Part shown: positions 36,271 through 47,168 of the stretch, piece after piece
Numbering within the stretch: the stretch's first letter is position 1
Layout: each line of letters opens with the position of its first letter
NCBI GenBank assembly: GCA_973895155.1
Contig: OZ316891.1
Coordinates: 6,448,001 to 6,512,000, forward strand
DNA length: 64,000 bases
Reading direction: 5' to 3'
From: Marsupella aquatica
Lineage: Eukaryota > Marchantiophyta
The notes under the pieces: model-generated
The model's database searches: none
Seen by the model: only the letters and a program-made list of their open reading frames with translations
What the model was told of the DNA's origin: nothing
Translations under genes and position numbers: made by a program

Positions 36271-38751
36271 AAGTGATAAGATTTATGGATGTTAAGAAGA
36301 GCACCAGAGATATGTGTATGACGTTACAAGCAGTATGAAATTTCTCTTCTATGGCATTGAGAAATAGACAAGTGTCATCAGCAACTTAGATGGCACTACC
36401 ATAGGAAGACAGAAACTGAAATGTTTGTATCGAGCATGAAAATTCATGTTCCATCATATTATAGTGTAGTTGGGACTATTTAAGTGACTGGAAACCATTG
36501 TCATATCATCATGTTGGGACCACTTTGGGACTATTGAAATGACAAAAAATCATTGACATGTCGTGGTCCTTACAGTCAGCTAGAAATTACTTACTAATGA
36601 TGGTCGTCATTTCAGTCTGGTTGGAATGACATAGTTAAATTAAGTTGTCATAAAGGGTTAAATTTTGGCAATCATTTTTGTGGTCATTTTGGGTGTTCTC
36701 CACAATAGGGAGGTGTTTTATGTTATACAAATCAATGAAAGAGAAATGATATATGTTGCTTTGTCACTGCCTTGTTCCCACAAGAGGGGATGTCCCCGTG
36801 AGACCTTTGGATGATAGAAGAATGAAAGAGGTACCTCAAACTGTACATCACTTTATTGCTTTGTGTATTGGGTCTCCCTAACACTTTGCATAAAAAAACA
36901 ACCAAATCTTTTAGAGCAAAATAAATTAACCGAGCTCCACACAGAATCCACAAGTGCCACAACCCTTCAATAAGTCCTACTGCATTGTTTCTATGACAAT
37001 GTTGTAAATTAGTAGGTTTCCGGTATCTTGCTGACACCTAGCAAAAACATGTCGTTGGCACGTATTTCACCCGATTAATTGTTTTTAAGAGCATTGTGCC
37101 TCATAGAAATTTATACTAAATTCATGCAGACTGTCAAGTCTAGGATTTAATCTCCTCCCTTTTCCCCGGCCAGCATATTTTTCCAGCCCAACTATTTTGG
37201 AGTGACACTTTACTGGACTGGGTGCAATTCTGTAAAATTGAATTATATATGTGCAAACTTAATTACTACTACTGTATGGATTGTAGGTGGGGACTGCAAT
37301 TGCAAAATTCACTTCCCAAATCAGGTTCTTTTGGCGGTTTAGGGGGGCTTTACAAGACTGTGGGTGCCATTCAGTGTCTCTCCATCCAGAGCTGGCCATT
37401 TCCTTACACAAAAGTTAAAATGCCTGAGCCAAAATGTGTCAGGTTTGGAAATAATCAATGTAATTCCCTGAAAATAAGCTACTTTTTGCTCCAGGTTTTT
37501 AGTTCTAAGTTTTTGACCAAAAAAACTTGCACACATCAGCAAAAAAGGGGCCCACTGACAAATGACTAGGTTTGGTAATGCTTTTGTTTGATTGTGCCCC
37601 CAAGTTCATGTAAAGTGAAGTGTGGCCAGTTCCCACATATGAACGACTAGGATTGCATCTCTCACTTAGGAAAAAAAGTAATTGCTGCCCCCAAATTCTT
37701 GTAAAGCCACCCTTAGTGGGTGGCAAGGAGAAAGGTGGAGATGCACTTATTACAGATTCAGTTTGTGGGTGGGGCATTAATGAATCCCAAACGAAAAACA
37801 AGCAGTGACTCCATAGAAATAAGCCTGTTCCACCATCAGTCCACAGGTGTACCTGTCGCATTTGCTGCGATGGTGGTTTTTTCTTCGGGCTCCTCTCCCT
37901 TTTGGTCTCTCCTCTCGCCCCATGAAGGCCTTCACTTCACAGTCATCTCCCTGAAGCTCTCAGAAACAAGCAGTAGCACATTCTTTTATGTGGGATCTCT
38001 ACATGAGAAGGTACCCCGTACTCGATTTGCAGGAGAAGCTAGTTCCAACGACGAGTCTGAATCTGACCCCACAAATGGATCGACCAGAGGAGCAGGCACA
38101 AAATGATGAGACCCATCACCGACCGAATGTCCATTCGACTTCCTGGGGTAGAGAATTGGAGTTCAAGAAGTGCGAAGTGATACCTTGAAAAGATGAAAAG
38201 CTGGAAAGTGTGGATCCCGTGGAGTAATTTGTGCGCTGTATTGTTAGCTTGAGGGAGACTCCCGTGCCTTCAAATCAAATTTGTGATTCATGGTCCATTG
38301 TTTTACTGGCGGTTGCCGCGGTCTCATGTCCCTGCCCTGTGGATTCTAGACATACACCTTTCTGGCTCTTAATTGGCTTGTATCGTCAATGCGGGTGTTC
38401 TTCTTATGCCTGTCGGTCGGCAGATTCTTTGAGAAGGAGAGAAGTAAGGTGGGCCGGCTTGTTTCTCTCTTTTGAGGTAGCTGTGGGTTCTTGGAGCCCA
38501 GCCTTGTGAAAGAGATTCAGATGGATTACTGCATTGAACTTCCATCAATGATGACTGGGTAGACGGCGCAATGGGTCAAGGTGAAAGATGTATTCAATGC
38601 AATGTTGTTGGACGTGAAGTGGTCACAGTTTCCGTGGAACATACTTGACCGAGGAGCTCGAAATGGAAGATCATTTGCCAGTGTAACGCTTACCCCAACC
38701 AAACCAATGGAGAAGCGCAGCTGTTGAGGTTTATCTGAAGGCTGAGTAGGC
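36271..38751. other. Non-coding part of the 6.2-kb insertion
   Basis: No convincing gene. 36440-36700 has several GTCATTT and AATGAC words that vaguely resemble CACTA subterminal repeats, without recognisable ends. 37860-38750 may be the upstream region carried along with the galactosyltransferase exon that follows. Confidence 0.45.
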
Positions 38752-39104
38752 ATGGGCTCCAAAGTGGACACGTTTCAGAGGCCAACCTGTTTTAGCCAAT
38801 TCCTGCCGAAAGGAATGTGGGTCCTCTTCACTCTTCTCAGCTTAGGGTTTCTGTCGACATTGTCTGGGTTGGAGGAGCAGAAGGCCCCATACAGAATGCA
38901 AACGTTGTTCTCGGTGGAGTGCAGTCCCTACTTTGACTGGCAGACGGTCGGACTGATGCATAGTTTCAGGAAAGCAAAGCAGCCTTGGCCCATCACTCGC
39001 TTGCTGAGTTGCACTGACCAAAAGTTGGAGGAGTACAAGAACCTCGACATTGCTCCCACTCATGTGGTTCCGTCTATGACAGTCCACCCTGTCACAGGAG
39101 ACAT
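38752..39104 (+). pseudogene. Captured exon 1 of a peptidyl-serine alpha-galactosyltransferase-like gene
   Basis: An open frame with a hydrophobic N-terminal segment (MWVLFTLLSLGFLSTLSG from 38815). It then has QTLFSVECSPYFDWQTVGLM, HSFRKAKQPWPITRLLSCT, IAPTHVVPSM and HPVTGD. This pattern matches the start of plant serine O-galactosyltransferases, Golgi/ER glycosyltransferases acting on extensin-type proteins. The frame ends at a good donor (GTAAGC at 39105), and the following ~1.1 kb contains no further exons before the insertion ends. I read it as a single captured exon plus intron sequence rather than a functional gene. The true start could be 38752 or 38815. Confidence 0.72.
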
Positions 39105-40501
39105 GTAAGCCTACTTTAGGTGGTAAAAATTTGTTTTAATTTTGAGTTTTAGATTCGACTAATCGATAGGAAAGACGAATACCTGAATGGATGACTGAAC
39201 AACTGGACGAAGCAGGAAGTGTTAAAGGGGAAAACAAAAGAAATTTTCTTGTTTATTGAAATTCTACGCAGATATTGCAGATTGATTGAATTTTGAAGCA
39301 CAGATTGAGAATAATTCAAATGCAAATGTTTTCTGCTCTTTTTCTTTTTTTGGCTTTTGTTTGTCACATTCAAACAATTTGTACAACTAAAGTTTAGATT
39401 GTAAGGTGAACTTGTTTATGAAAATGAGAAAGTTGTAATGGAAGTTGACAAAGTAGTTGAAATTTCGAACTTCTGAGTGGAGTTTGCTCGCCAGGAGTTT
39501 GGTGATTTCTTGTGCGAAGGTTTTTAAACTTGCGTTATTTGGCACGTGGTTGTATCGGGAGTAGAGGGGCATTGCAGATGGGATAGATTACTTCTATTTA
39601 TTTATTTATTTATTTGCATTTTTTGACAGTTTTAGTATCACGGATGTATTAGTTTTGTGATGGTCACAATTTCAACGTGTCGACCCCTCCCCCTTGTAAC
39701 TTTTATGTATTGACCACAGTTCTAACCATGGTTTGCTAGGCTAGCGGGCTACGTGGCGGTGATAAGCTACAACGTTTTTGAGAAGTTGCAAAAATTGATG
39801 TTTAGTAGTGGTTGCTAAGAGCCCATCCTAGTGTGCAGATCTTCTTCACTTTTATCTCCAGGATAAAGCTAAAGATAATACACAAAACACAACTAATTAT
39901 GCAAATAAACAAGGGGGTCCACTGATTAATTCTCACTTGGAGAAAAGAAAGAATATCTCTTACGTGTAAACAAGTTCCTTGCATTATGATTGATTTCAAA
40001 ATTTGGAAATCTACTTAAAGGGAAATTAACAAAAGAATCTAGGATAACATAGATGACAAACATTGAGAGGGGGCAAAATAGGCTGAAAATCCAATTAATA
40101 CAAATGATGCACCTTGTTTAGGCACATTGAAAATAAAAATACACAAAAAAAAGTTTGGGTAAGATAAAATATTGATGAAAGGTGAATGGGGTATTTACAA
40201 ACGACTTGAGACGGTTTGCTACTTTCCTTGATTTTGCTACTAAGGATCTCCTGTATGATAGTTTCCAAAACCCAACTCCTTTACAATCATCCGTCCGCTA
40301 CGTGGTCAGGTCCAGTTCAGCTTTGATTTCAGGCTCGGGTTTTTTCTATTTAGCATGAATGATCTAGCTAGGACTGTGTTCACATCCCGATCCCTTCAAA
40401 TGCGATCGTGCGATAATTGTAAGAACAAAATGATCGGGATTTGCAACTAACAGTACCGACGGTCACGATAGAGCTCTCTTCGATCTTCTCCTATCTACCA
40501 G
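39105..40501. other. Intron remnant, copia scrap, dispersed repeat and NB-ARC 5' flank
   Basis: 39105-39700 is AT-rich intron-like sequence with a (TTTA)n tract at about 39594-39616. About 39735-39800 matches copia leader sequence. 40075-40212 matches 19505-19640. 40221-40324 repeats 33869-33972, and 40325-40501 is the resumed NB-ARC 5' flank. Confidence 0.6.
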
Positions 40502-43500
40502 ATGGTTATAATAACAGAGGTGAAGTCCTGCCTAGATCTGGTCCTAAAAGCGTCCGAGTTTGCTAACCAGCTCCAAGATGGTTGGTACAAAGGTTCCGCT
40601 GAGGTGGAGTCATTCAAAGCCCAAGTCTCGATACTTCGTCAGAAGCATGATCAGTGGAGCGCTCAGCTACGGAGGCATGGGGTTTCGGAGGACGAACGGC
40701 TTTTGCGGGCAGTGCAGGCAGCCGTTCAGGTTCTGGACAAGCAAGAGCAATACGTGAGAAGACTCCAGAAAAATCATCTCTTGAGATTGAGGAGAAAGGC
40801 ATTCCCCGGCCAGCTTACCTATGTCTTGAAAAATGTCTCGGACATCGTGGACGCTGGGCCTCAGCTGCTGGCCGCAAGGGTTGATACGTTTGATGTGTTG
40901 GAGAGAATCGTAGCCCTGACTCCGGCTCCATTGCCTTTCATTCCGGATCCCAATTACGTCCCGATTTCAGAGTCTGTTCTAGAGATACGAAAAGCGTTGG
41001 AGGATAAAGAGGGCCCTCGCGTAGTGACTGTGTTTGGAGGGCCCGGACTGGGCAAGAGTAGTGTGGTGAAATATTTAGCACTCCAGTACGAAGAGGAGAG
41101 AAAGCAAGGCTTAAAACAACCCCCGAGCATCCCACTCAGTTTTCCATATGGTGTCTACTATTTGTTTTGTGGAAAGGACGCCCAAGAGAGTATGAAGCAG
41201 TTGGAGCTAGAGCTGGTCGAGTGTCTGGGCTTTGGACCGGGTTCAAGTTCAGCTCCACTGAATGACCAGACGGGTAACGGAATGCAGGAAGGCGGCTATC
41301 TTCAACTACCTTTACATCGAATGAAGCTTAGATCACGCTTAGCTGAGCAAACCTTGCTCATTGTACTGGATGATGTATGGGAGCGGCAGGTTTTGCAACA
41401 GCTCTTGCAATTGGTTCCTGCGAAGGGAGTACGATTTCTCGTAACATCCCAGATGAAAGAAATTTGGGATTCTGCTGCAAAAGTCCAGATGAGATATCCG
41501 AATCTTGCAGAAGCCACGCAAATCATGTCGAATTACACAAACGGACTTACGATGAAGGGAAAATTTCCTGACAACATTCAGGTACAACTTCAAATCTTGC
41601 TACTGCAGTTTTCTGTCTGAGGTTCAGGGAACTGTCTGTGGATGTCTTGCTTTCACTTGAATTAATGTTAGCAGCCCTTGCGTCGTTGATTGCTACCAAC
41701 CGTTCAAAGTGTACAAGCAAAGAGATCTTAAACCGTAATAGTAACTGTTATCCATAAAGGATTTACTGATTTCGAGCGTTTTCCATTGCCTGTAGAGTGT
41801 GATTAATGCCATCATCAGGAAAGTAGGCTACCTTCCACTATCTTTGGCTCATGTTGGCATCAGCGTAAACAGTAGCAGAGCAACTGATGCAAGTCATTGG
41901 GAAGCGATCAATGATAATTTACATCAAGTTCTTCTGCACGAGGACGACTTCCAGGTCAGTCCGGGTATGTATGAGAAATATTACGATCGCACAGTCGCGA
42001 CCTCAATGATGCTCATGGTGGAGTCTTTGACTGCAAGTCCAGATGCAAGGCGACTCCTCTTCTTGATTGCATTGTTAGAGGGCGACCATTTGCCAGAAAC
42101 CCTGGTGAGGTATTTTTACAAATGGATTCAACCGGCTCAATCCACAGCTTTCCACAAATGGAACTACGAGAACCAGGAGAAGTACCTGGCAGACAGGTCA
42201 TTGATTGATTTGCACATGCAAGGAAATGAGTCAACGTGGGAGAGGATGCCCTACATGCGGGGGCAAAGAACTTTGGCTGGTCATTGCTTGAGGATGCGCT
42301 TCATTCGGGAGAGGAAGTCTCTCGAAGTGCGGTCCATCGCTGCTCAAATATTAAAAAGCAGTAATCAAGGTGGAACTGAACTTATTGAGAAAGGGGACGC
42401 AGAGGCAACGCTGTGACTATCTTGAGTGCAATTTACTTCCAAGAACCGTTCACGGATGTCCTAGTAAATACTCTCGAAAAGCATCGTCGAACAATCTATG
42501 ATGGCACCATTGCTCGGAGCCTCAGTACGGGCATCGATCCACATGATCTTGTAAAGATGACAAGGCGAACGACAAGGTACGAAATCAAAGATCTAGTCTG
42601 GCTCATTAATGTCGATCGTGGAGATCCTGCTTGGAAGCAGCAAGCACATGGGTATGCCAAAAAGGTACGACTGCCTATCATATTCTGCCAAAACAATTCG
42701 CCTTCAAATACCATAGTACATATCTCAGCTGGAAAAAATCAACCGTGATTAGTGATGCACGCAATGTCCAATTCCTTCGTTCTAAATTTTCAGTGTCTGT
42801 GAGTAAAATTGAAATCCATACTGACTTGATGCTTAACTGGCCTGAGAACACGATTTAAGATTGAAAGGAATAGAAATTATGGAGAATAATGGGATTGCCA
42901 GGTCTGCAATCCAAGGTTCGATGTAGTTCACAAAACCAGAATGCCACTATTAAAGCTATGACAAAGTACACAGTAAACTATGGATCGACTTCGTGTTTCA
43001 TCTGGTTTCTCCCAATTCAAGCATCAATTGTTTACTAATGACACTTACGTTTCCTATTTGGTGATAGATTATTATCAAGCTAGCCTATCAAGGCAAATTG
43101 GACGACAACAGTATGGCAAGCTTGCTTCAACTCCCTCAAACAACCTCAGTTGCATGTGCAGTAGTCAAGGGCTACGGTAATTCCTGGGGTGCTTTTGATG
43201 TAATGCCACCATTTTCAAGCGCACATGGCGAGACAATGAATGCTCTGCTCGCTCTCTTGCGTGATGATGGTGCATCAACCACCAGACGAGTTCCTGTAAT
43301 TGGTGCTCTTCGGGCTGTACTTCACTACGAGAGCAAAGATACAATCCTCAGCGTGGCCCCTAAGTGTATGGAACTGCTGGCCATGGATTTCAGTGACTCT
43401 ACTCTCCAGACTGCTGTAGCGCGAAGCCTTGAAAGGTATACAAGAGAAACAATTGTAATTGGCGAATTTACTGGAATCTCGGATCTCCTCGTGGCGTTAC

Positions 43501-44308
43501 TAGTCTCCGTAAAAGACTACGAGGTCCGTATTTCTGCAGGACTTTCCCTTGAGAGCTTATGTCGCTGGAAGTGTGCTGCCCTCAAGGTAGCAGCCATACC
43601 AGACGCCGTCGAAAAGCTCTTCAATTTGTTCCTCACAACAGTGACACCCTCACAGGTTGCATCCACTGAGCTGGAAAGTCCATTCCTCTGCAATCGGGCA
43701 GGATACATATTGATTGAGCTGGCATCCGTGGAAGAGAACAGGATCAAATTCCGTACCATCCAGAGCGGTTCATTACATGGCCTTGGAAATATCCTGGCTC
43801 GACTCAAGGAAACTTGGCAGGGCACTCATAGCGAGCAGCATCGGACAGAATTGATGGAACGAGCTTCTATGGCTGCCGGAATACTGGATCAGCTAGCACG
43901 GGACAAGGAGCTGAGACATTCCATTGCTTCATTGCCTGGGCTTGAGGAAGGTTTGCTATTCTTGCAACTTATCGAGATTGATACAATCAATGATTACACT
44001 TGGGTGTGGCCCATTAATTCTACTAGGGTGCTTACAAAGCTCTGCTACGCTTCAACAAACCCAAGATTGAGAGACGTACCAACTCTGAAACAACTACAAG
44101 CAGTATCTTCTTCTCCAGCGATGGGAGCGAGGGAATGCTTCGGAATATATTGGAGTCGATTTCAAGTCCATTGTGGAATGGGAGCGTACGAGGAGGCTCT
44201 TGAAAACTTGGAACTCGCTCAACTGCATTTTGACCAGCTCCAGACTCCGGATAGGCTCGGGGTATTGGGAATCGACATAATGGTGATGATGTTCGGTAAT
44301 ATGGCGAT

Positions 44309-44653
44309 TGTTAGATATTGCTATAGCCTTGTGACTCATGAGCTAACCATAGTTAGTCTAACTCGGGTTAGGATTAAGCTAATGTTAGCGGTAGTGTTGT
44401 TGTGCATATAGCCAGGGCTGATGCCAGACCCTGGGTGGAACTTAGGCTCATTGTTACGGAGCTAGTTGAGAGATAGGGAGAGCTTGTGCTGTGGATGTTT
44501 GGTATGGCCGGTCGGCCTAGAGTGCAGTAAAGCTCTTGTGTGTTCCCGTGGACGTAGCCTCATGTGGAGGTGAACCACGTATCTCTCTGTGTCGACTATT
44601 GTGCGTTGGATGGTTCATGGGCTTGCCGTTACGAATGTCGTCTATGCTCAACA
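44309..44653 (+). repeat. 5' LTR of Copia-2
   Basis: 345 bp, TGTTAGATATTG to CTCAACA. It resembles the LTR of Copia-1, especially in the GTGGACGTAGCC and GTGTCGACTA blocks and at the ends. Confidence 0.96.
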
Positions 44654-44655
44654 AG

Positions 44656-44668
44656 TGGTATCAGAGCA
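44656..44668 (+). promoter_or_regulatory. Primer binding site, initiator Met-tRNA
   Basis: TGGTATCAGAGCA begins two bases after the LTR, complementary to the 3' end of initiator Met-tRNA. Same site as in Copia-1. Confidence 0.92.
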
Positions 44669-46196
44669 TGCCTGGGAGGTGACGAGGTTTTTTCGTGACG
44701 GGTTTTCCAGCGTTCATTGTCGATGGTACATTAGGAGTTTCGTTGCATGAAACTCGAATGTGTGTGGCTGTACGGATAGGTTAGTGAGAGGGCCTTCTAA
44801 CGGTGGTTAGAACTCGCTGATTGTTATCCGTGGTGCGGAGGAATTGAAGTTTGTGTCGTTCATGATTTATTCGTGTTCGACGGTATTTCGGGGGAGAGAC
44901 CAGAGATCGCGTATTTCAACGGTGTGAGCTGTGCGATACGGGAGAGATCGCACATTATAGCTCAAAGTGAAGGTTGAAGCGAGCTGGTCATTTTGGTAGC
45001 TGGATTGTTGTCGAGTTATTACCGAGTGTGACGTGACGAGTGACGGAGGCATTCAGGTTTTTTCACAAGCTATGGAGCTTGTTCTCATCTGAATCGGGTT
45101 TCCCTTTGTGACGTCTGACTCGGTGGAAGAACCGCGAAGTGCTACGGCTCAACGGTTTGATCGCGGCGAGCCGGTTGTTTTGAGCCCGGGATTGGCACTT
45201 GACGCGGAGTGAAGACGTCACGATGAAAAGTTTTACTCTACTTGGAGTTGCAGATTGTACCAGCGCAATTCATCAACTTCACCCATCGGCGGTGGTCACT
45301 TTTCTCAAGCAAATGGCAAGGCAAGAGTGTCATTTTTTGCTTTGAGTGGCAGTTTTTTTTAAGGGTACTATAAGTGATTTTTTCCCCCTTAAAAGCTTTT
45401 GCGACACTCAGGAGCGCCGGCGCCCCTCCCCGGCGCACGGCGTCGTTTCGCCCCCCCTTCGACCCTGTATCAGGCTGCGGATGCCGTAGCTGCTCCGCTG
45501 CCATTCCCTGTTCGCCCCTTCATACGCCCTGCCCGCATACTCCTGACCTTTATACAGGGTATTTTTGGGTCATAAGGGGCTTTGCACCCCCTTTAGGGCC
45601 TTATTTAACCCTTTTTCCCCGGCTCTTCAAATTGGCTTTCCCGGGACCGGTGACCCGGCGCTTTAACCGCTTCGACAGGGGGAACTGCCCCTGTGAGACC
45701 TGTCGGACTGTACGAGAATATTCCCAAAAAACAGAGAGCTGTTTTTTGGCCGTCCGACAAAGATTCCGCGTGCCGAACGATAACTTTTTTGGTTCTTCTT
45801 CGGCGTGGTGGTGGCCATTGGAGTTAGCAATGCGGCGCACCGATCACATCGCGATTCCGACGACAGGTTGTACTGGGTATTTTGGTTATTCTCCAAGGTG
45901 GTTAGAACGGGGGAGTTTCCCAAGGTTTTACCCACCCCGACCGAAATTTGAATAACTTTTTCGTCAAATTTTGATTGTGATTTCGGCTTTCAGTATTGGA
46001 CTCCTAGCTTCGTGGGCTACGCGGTGGTGTTGAGTTTTGAGTTTTATGAGAAGTTTCAAAAAAAGACATTTTTTCGTGATTGTTTCATATGAGTGCCTCG
46101 GAGGATACTGGAAGAATTGGCGTCAGTAGAGCTTCAGGATTGTGAAGATCAGACGGTGAGTCTGAGGAGGAGCTGCTACCGTTTGAGGAAGAACTA
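44669..46196 (+). other. Untranslated leader of Copia-2
   Basis: Non-coding, with a C-rich segment at 45370-45700 shared with Copia-1. Several short ORFs have no recognisable domain. Confidence 0.6.
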
Positions 46197-47144
46197 GTGT
46201 CACCGGTAAGATCACCGGTGTGGCGTGCAGTGGAGGAAGCTGTGTTACTACCAGAGCTGTCCGTAGTTAAAAAGAAGAGGGAGATGGCTAGATTTGGAGG
46301 AGTGAAGTTTGAGGTGGAGAAGTACGATGGTCGTATTGATTACTTGCTCTGGGAGAAGCAAGTGAAGGGTGTCCTTCGGGCCATGGGCTTAGCTCATCTG
46401 CTCTCTTCGCGAGAGCAGTATGATGGAGAAGAGGAGATCTCAGAGAAGCAGTGGAGATAGGAGCAGGTGATTGCTGTCAATGCAATGATGCTATATCTCA
46501 AGCCGCACATCATCAAGCAGCTGGATGATTATGCGGATTGCGCATCACTATTCAAGGCTCTAAGAGAGAAGTACTACCGGGAAGATGCGTCAGACCGGCT
46601 ATACAAGAAGTCTCTCTTGATGAGCCTCAGGCTCAAGGAAGGGAGCAAGATGCAGGATCACCTGGATGAGTTTGACAGTCTAGCGGTGGATCTGTCAAAC
46701 CTGGGAAAAGGAGTTGAAGATGAGGATAAGGCCTTGCTTCTGCTAAGCTCCTTACCGCCGTCATATCAGGGTTTGAAACAGGTGCTCTTGTATAGAGATC
46801 TGAAGTCCATTTCATATAATGAGGTGGTGAGCTCCTTGCTGTCTGATGATGCTCAGAAGAAGTTGGGTCATTCACAGACAGCATCTTCTTCTGGCACTGC
46901 GCTGAACGTGAACTGTGGTAGACCAGCACAACACTCAAATGGGTAGAATAGGTTTAGATCTACATCACGAGGGAGATCTAAATCCAGAGGGAAATCGCAA
47001 GAGAGAAAGCCTCTTGCATGTTGGAGATGTGGCAAGCAAGGCCACATGAAAAGGGATTGTCGAGTAAAGGATCCTACTGCTTCAGCTAACGCGGCTTCGA
47101 GCTCGCATGAGGTAGATTTGCTCGATGATGATGACATATTGTGA
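46197..47144 (+). pseudogene. Copia-2 gag with CCHC zinc knuckle
   Basis: A single frame from 46197. The gag core includes MARFGGVKFEVEKYDG, LLWEKQVKGVLRAMGL, MLYLKPHIIKQLDDYADC, MSLRLKEGSKMQDHLDEFDS and YQGLKQVLLYRDLKSISYNE. After a basic stretch comes the zinc knuckle CWRCGKQGHMKRDC at about 47020-47061. In-frame stops are at 46458-46460 (TAG), 46944-46946 (TAG) and 47142-47144 (TGA). At the first of these Copia-1 has CAG, so that stop is a C-to-T change. Confidence 0.92.
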
Positions 47145-47168
47145 TGCCAAGGTTATGCTCTCAACGTA

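Larger units (their letters stand above)
33973..40220. mobile_element. 6.2-kb composite insertion in the NB-ARC promoter region
   Basis: The right arm follows its mirror up to 33972, departs, and returns at 40221. The 104 bp before the break (33869-33972) are repeated after it (40221-40324), a duplication far too long for a normal transposase footprint. Inside lie a 102-bp tandem duplication, a MITE, a LINE relic, a captured galactosyltransferase exon, a scrap of copia leader (about 39735-39800) and a dispersed repeat (40075-40212). No terminal repeats typical of one element were found, so it looks like a patchwork filled in during break repair, or a Helitron-like capture; both are inference. 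Confidence 0.7.

Noticed and set aside
36420-36700. GTCATTT/AATGAC words as a CACTA fragment
   Set aside because: No CACTA terminus and the words are irregular; similarity to 58871-59560 is too weak to claim.
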